Positions 6,408 through 9,167 of a stretch of DNA of 9,167 bases are shown one piece after another (within the stretch, counting starts at the first letter, position 1; each line of letters starts with the position of its first letter). This stretch comes from CAYNWK01 sp964400875 (GTDB lineage Bacteria > Chloroflexota > Anaerolineae > Anaerolineales > UBA4823): contig CAYNWK010000174.1 of the NCBI GenBank assembly GCA_964400875.1, positions 1 through 9,167 on the forward strand, in the 5' to 3' direction. The notes under the pieces are model-generated. The model was not told the origin of the DNA, ran no database searches, and was given only the letters and a program-made list of their open reading frames with translations. The translations under genes were made by a program, and so were the position numbers.

Positions 6408-8111
6408 CTAATCGGTCGAAACGGTTTCAGGGACTCTACCGCTGCTAACAGGAGCCGCCTCTTCAGAGGAGCGGAGTTCACGACGGCGCACCTCGGAGGG
6501 CCAGAATCCTTCCGGTTTGAGGAGCATCATGGCGATTAACACGGCTCCGAACATCAAATTGCGGTACTCGGCGAACTCCCGCAAGAGCTCGGGCAGGCCG
6601 ATCAAGGCGACCGCGCCAACGATTACACCCGGCAGGCTGCCTATACCCCCTACGATGATCAAACAGAGCACGTAAATCGAGATGAACAAGCTGAAGCTGT
6701 GCGGGAAGATCGACGTCAATTTGCTGGCGAAGATGGCCCCGGAAAACCCGGAAAAAGCGGCGCCGATGGCGAAGGCGAGCAGCTTGGTGTTGACCAGGTT
6801 GATGCCCATCGCTTCAGCCACGTCCTCATCCTCGCGCAAAGCCATCCATTGGCGGCCGATGCGCGCGTTGCTCAACCGCCAGGAGACGAAGACAGCCAGC
6901 AGAATGCCGCCGAGAATCACGTAATATAATTGCTCAGGTCTGAAGAGGGAAACTCCAAACACGGATGGTTTGGGAATCTGCAAGACGCCCTGGGCCCCGC
7001 CGATATAGGGCTTGAGCAAGTCGGAAAGCGCCAGGATGCGGATGATCTCGCCAAACCCCAGGGTTACGATCGCCAGGTAATCGCCGCGCATACGCAGCAC
7101 CGGCATACCCAGCAGGACTCCAGCCAATACGGCTACCGCTACGCAGATCGGCAGTGCCGCCCAGAAGGATAAACCGAGGAATCCAAGAGAACCTTCCGTA
7201 GTAAGTATCGCCATGGTGTAGGCCCCGATGGCGAAAAAGGCGACGTAGCCCAGGTCCAACAGTCCGGCGAAACCAACCACGATGTTGAGACCCAGTCCCA
7301 TCAGAATAAAAATCATGATGTTGTTGGTCACTTCAGATAAATAAGTGCCTAATAACAAAGGAAGAACCAGCATCAGGACGACGATTAATCCGATGCTGAT
7401 GATCCGGTACCTGCGCTGGCTTTGAGTGGACGATTGGGATATTCGGTTTTGTAAACTCTGGCTGTTTAGATTCCACCAGTAAGAAATCCCGGCGACGAGC
7501 AAGAAAATGACGCCAGCCATGTAAGGTATCAATGCCCGGGAAGTAAATATCAGACCCGTGAATCTTACCCCGAAGAAATCTCTCAGCCTGCCGGATAATA
7601 TCTCTGAAAACAGACCGATCCCCAGCGTCCAAATTAAACCGGTTTGGATCGCTTTACGGTAACGCTCTTGCAGCAGGCTAAAAACTGCCGCGGCTAAACC
7701 AACTGCGCCTATTGCTACCAATAACAAAAGGCTGCCGATGAAGCTTCCCTGGCCGAAGGTTAAGATCACCATCAGCGCAGGGGAGACATTTGGGAAAAAT
7801 TGACGCAGATTGATTTGCGAAGCAATGAGAATAAATAAAACCGTTGGAACAGCAGCGACGACACCACAAACCAGGCCGCTAAGCAGGATAATTCCAGTGC
7901 GATTCGCCGGAGCTTTACTGGATGCCATATAACTAAACAGAGCTGGGCCTAAGAAAATCAGCAATTGGCCGACTGTCAGTATGCCCGCGATCAAGTCGCG
8001 CTGACCAAATAACTCAACCATGCCGATGGCGCTGACGGCCAGGGTGATCACTCCGGCGATCAGCCCGTAATTTATCGATTGGCGCAAGTCAAATCGGTCA
8101 TCGTTCATCAT
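6408..8111 (-). CDS. livM: LIV-type ABC transporter permease LivM with long N-terminal membrane extension
   Basis: The protein has 567 residues from the ATG at 8111, which has GAAGGA upstream at good spacing. The longer frame from 8156 would overlap livH and is less likely. Residues from about 236 form the normal LivM core: MGLGLNIVVGFAGLLDLGYV (271-290), AFFAIGAYTMA, RGDYLAIVTLGFGEIIRI (342-359), and the ATPase-contacting loop near REDEDVAEAMGINLV (426-440), ending with IVGGIGSLPGVIVGA (486-500) and LKPEGFWP. Before the core lie about 235 extra residues with roughly six hydrophobic stretches (near 15-34, 41-61, 73-98, 111-145, 157-170 and 185-210) and a polar Ser/Gln-rich linker (214-235). 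E. coli LivM has a much smaller extension. The core makes the membrane channel with LivH; the role of the extension is unknown. The stop is 12 nt before livG. Confidence 0.93.
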   Translation of the reverse strand: MMNDDRFDLRQSINYGLIAGVITLAVSAIGMVELFGQRDLIAGILTVGQLLIFLGPALFSYMASSKAPANRTGIILLSGLVCGVVAAVPTVLFILIASQINLRQFFPNVSPALMVILTFGQGSFIGSLLLLVAIGAVGLAAAVFSLLQERYRKAIQTGLIWTLGIGLFSEILSGRLRDFFGVRFTGLIFTSRALIPYMAGVIFLLVAGISYWWNLNSQSLQNRISQSSTQSQRRYRIISIGLIVVLMLVLPLLLGTYLSEVTNNIMIFILMGLGLNIVVGFAGLLDLGYVAFFAIGAYTMAILTTEGSLGFLGLSFWAALPICVAVAVLAGVLLGMPVLRMRGDYLAIVTLGFGEIIRILALSDLLKPYIGGAQGVLQIPKPSVFGVSLFRPEQLYYVILGGILLAVFVSWRLSNARIGRQWMALREDEDVAEAMGINLVNTKLLAFAIGAAFSGFSGAIFASKLTSIFPHSFSLFISIYVLCLIIVGGIGSLPGVIVGAVALIGLPELLREFAEYRNLMFGAVLIAMMLLKPEGFWPSEVRRRELRSSEEAAPVSSGRVPETVSTD

Positions 8112-8127
8112 AAGGATTTCCTTCGGG

Positions 8128-9159
8128 CTAAGCTTTCTTCTCCGCGAGACGCTCACCGATGATGCCTTGCGGGCGGAAGATCAAGATGAGCACCAGCATT
8201 GTGAAGGCGATCACGTCTTTGAGCTGGTGTGGGGCCGGGATGCCCAATCCCTGTAAGAAAAGGCTCGGACCGACGGATTCGAACATACCCAGTAAGAACC
8301 CGCCGACCGCTGCGCCCGGGATGCTGCCGATGCCGCCTAAGACGGCGGCTGTGAAGGCCTTGATGCCCGGGATGAACCCCATGAAGAAGTGGACCTGGGT
8401 AAATACCAGCGCGTACAAAAGACCCGCAGCGCCGGCCATCGCGGCGCCAAGGGCAAAGGTGATCGAGATCGTGCGGTCCACGTCGATCCCCATCAATGCG
8501 GCGATGTCCTTGTGTTCGGCGACCGCGCGGATGGCTTTGCCGGTCTTGGTGCGGAGAATGAACAAATTGAGACCGATTAACATGATGATCGTGGCGACGA
8601 TGACCAGTACATGCGTCTTAAGGATTTCCGTTCCTAAGAACGGGATACTACCTTCCAGGATTTCAACTTTCGGGAATGGTTTCACGTCCGAGCCGAACAA
8701 ACCGCTAAAGAAATACTGCCAGAAAAAGGAAGCGCCGATGGCGGTGATCAACGGCACCAATCTCGGCGCCCCCCGCAGTGGCCGGTAGGCGATGCGTTCT
8801 GTGAGCAAGGCGATCCCGATCGAAACGCCCATCGAGGAGAAAAGGATAAGTAACAATGCCAGGACGGGTTGGCGGTTCAAAAATCCACTAGAGGCGAACG
8901 GTCCGGCTAATAAGACCGTCGAGGTCATTATCCCGGACATGAAAAACTCTGAATGGGCGAAGTTGATCATGAAGAGCACACCATAGACAAGCGTGTAGCC
9001 GATGGCGATCAGCGCGTACATGCTTCCTTGGGCGATTCCAAAAATGACAAAATCCAACCACGCTCGGGGGGTATAAGGATTATCGAGAACGGTCGCAACC
9101 GTCCCCCATACAACCAAAATTATGATGCTTGCTCGAATTAACCACAACACGATGCCCAC
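8128..9159 (-). CDS. livH: LIV-type ABC transporter permease LivH
   Basis: The 343-residue reading starts at a GTG at 9159, 8 nt from the window edge. The frame stays open to the edge, so the true start may lie outside. The hallmark LivH segment GIAQGSMYALIAIGYTLVYG begins at residue 41, instead of near residue 10 as in short homologues, after an extra N-terminal hydrophobic helix (about 3-25). Other family marks are INFAHSEFFMSG (65-76), ERIAYRPLRGAP (121-132), the ATPase-contacting loop AVAEHKDIAALMGID (212-226) and AAVLGGIGSIPGAAVGG (271-287), ending with FRPQGIIGE. It is an integral membrane protein that forms the translocation path with LivM. The stop at 8128 is followed by a 16-nt spacer to livM. 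The substrate-binding lipoprotein gene is expected upstream, beyond the right edge. Confidence 0.92.
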   Translation of the reverse strand: MGIVLWLIRASIIILVVWGTVATVLDNPYTPRAWLDFVIFGIAQGSMYALIAIGYTLVYGVLFMINFAHSEFFMSGIMTSTVLLAGPFASSGFLNRQPVLALLLILFSSMGVSIGIALLTERIAYRPLRGAPRLVPLITAIGASFFWQYFFSGLFGSDVKPFPKVEILEGSIPFLGTEILKTHVLVIVATIIMLIGLNLFILRTKTGKAIRAVAEHKDIAALMGIDVDRTISITFALGAAMAGAAGLLYALVFTQVHFFMGFIPGIKAFTAAVLGGIGSIPGAAVGGFLLGMFESVGPSLFLQGLGIPAPHQLKDVIAFTMLVLILIFRPQGIIGERLAEKKA

Positions 9160-9167
9160 ATAATCGA

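Noticed and set aside
8159..8788. 209-codon plus-strand open frame opposite livH
   Set aside because: It is antisense to conserved permease sequence, and its Pro/Met/Lys-rich translation is typical of a shadow frame.

Overview
The window holds eight genes, all on the minus strand, so they read from right to left. GC-rich, tightly packed operons and family-level sequence features point to a free-living bacterium. The style of the proteins, especially the long LivM, suggests Chloroflexota (Anaerolineae-like). That placement is an impression from the sequence and was not tested by a search. There are no tRNA, rRNA, CRISPR, insertion-sequence or phage signals.

Right part (about 9167 to 4862): four genes of a LIV-type (branched-chain or related amino-acid) ABC importer in the order livH, livM, livG, livF. 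Gaps of 12 to 16 nt with Shine-Dalgarno sequences separate them. The substrate-binding protein is not in the window. LivM is unusual in carrying about 235 extra N-terminal residues with several membrane segments. A good intrinsic terminator (about 4759-4800) closes this operon.

Middle (4760 to 1215): a second transcription unit appears to start in the 264-nt gap, where there is a weak candidate promoter and a 36-bp dyad. It encodes a DAO-family FAD oxidoreductase, an NAD(P)-dependent ornithine cyclodeaminase/mu-crystallin family enzyme 6 nt downstream, and a second DAO-family FAD oxidoreductase after a 53-nt spacer that contains a small hairpin. The two flavoenzymes probably oxidise secondary amines, imino acids or D-amino acids. 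The middle enzyme has the substrate-carboxylate residues of its family but lacks the aspartate of true ornithine cyclodeaminase, so it looks more like a ketimine reductase or amino-acid dehydrogenase. With the importer next door, the simplest reading is uptake and catabolism of an amino-acid derivative such as a cyclic imino acid, D-amino acid, N-alkyl amino acid or opine. The exact substrate cannot be read from sequence.

Left part (1154 to 1): a cinA-family gene, 60 nt downstream of the second flavoenzyme and cut by the window edge. Its N-terminal molybdopterin-binding/pyrophosphatase domain is canonical. Its C-terminal nicotinamide-nucleotide amidase-like domain has lost the usual ESxTGG active-site signature.

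Three starts were moved inward from the longest open frames because clear ribosome binding sites support them: the first flavoenzyme (4597), livF (5575) and livM (8111). No wholly new system is evident. The points most worth a second look are the catabolic trio with its own regulatory region, the LivM extension and the degenerate CinA C-terminal domain.
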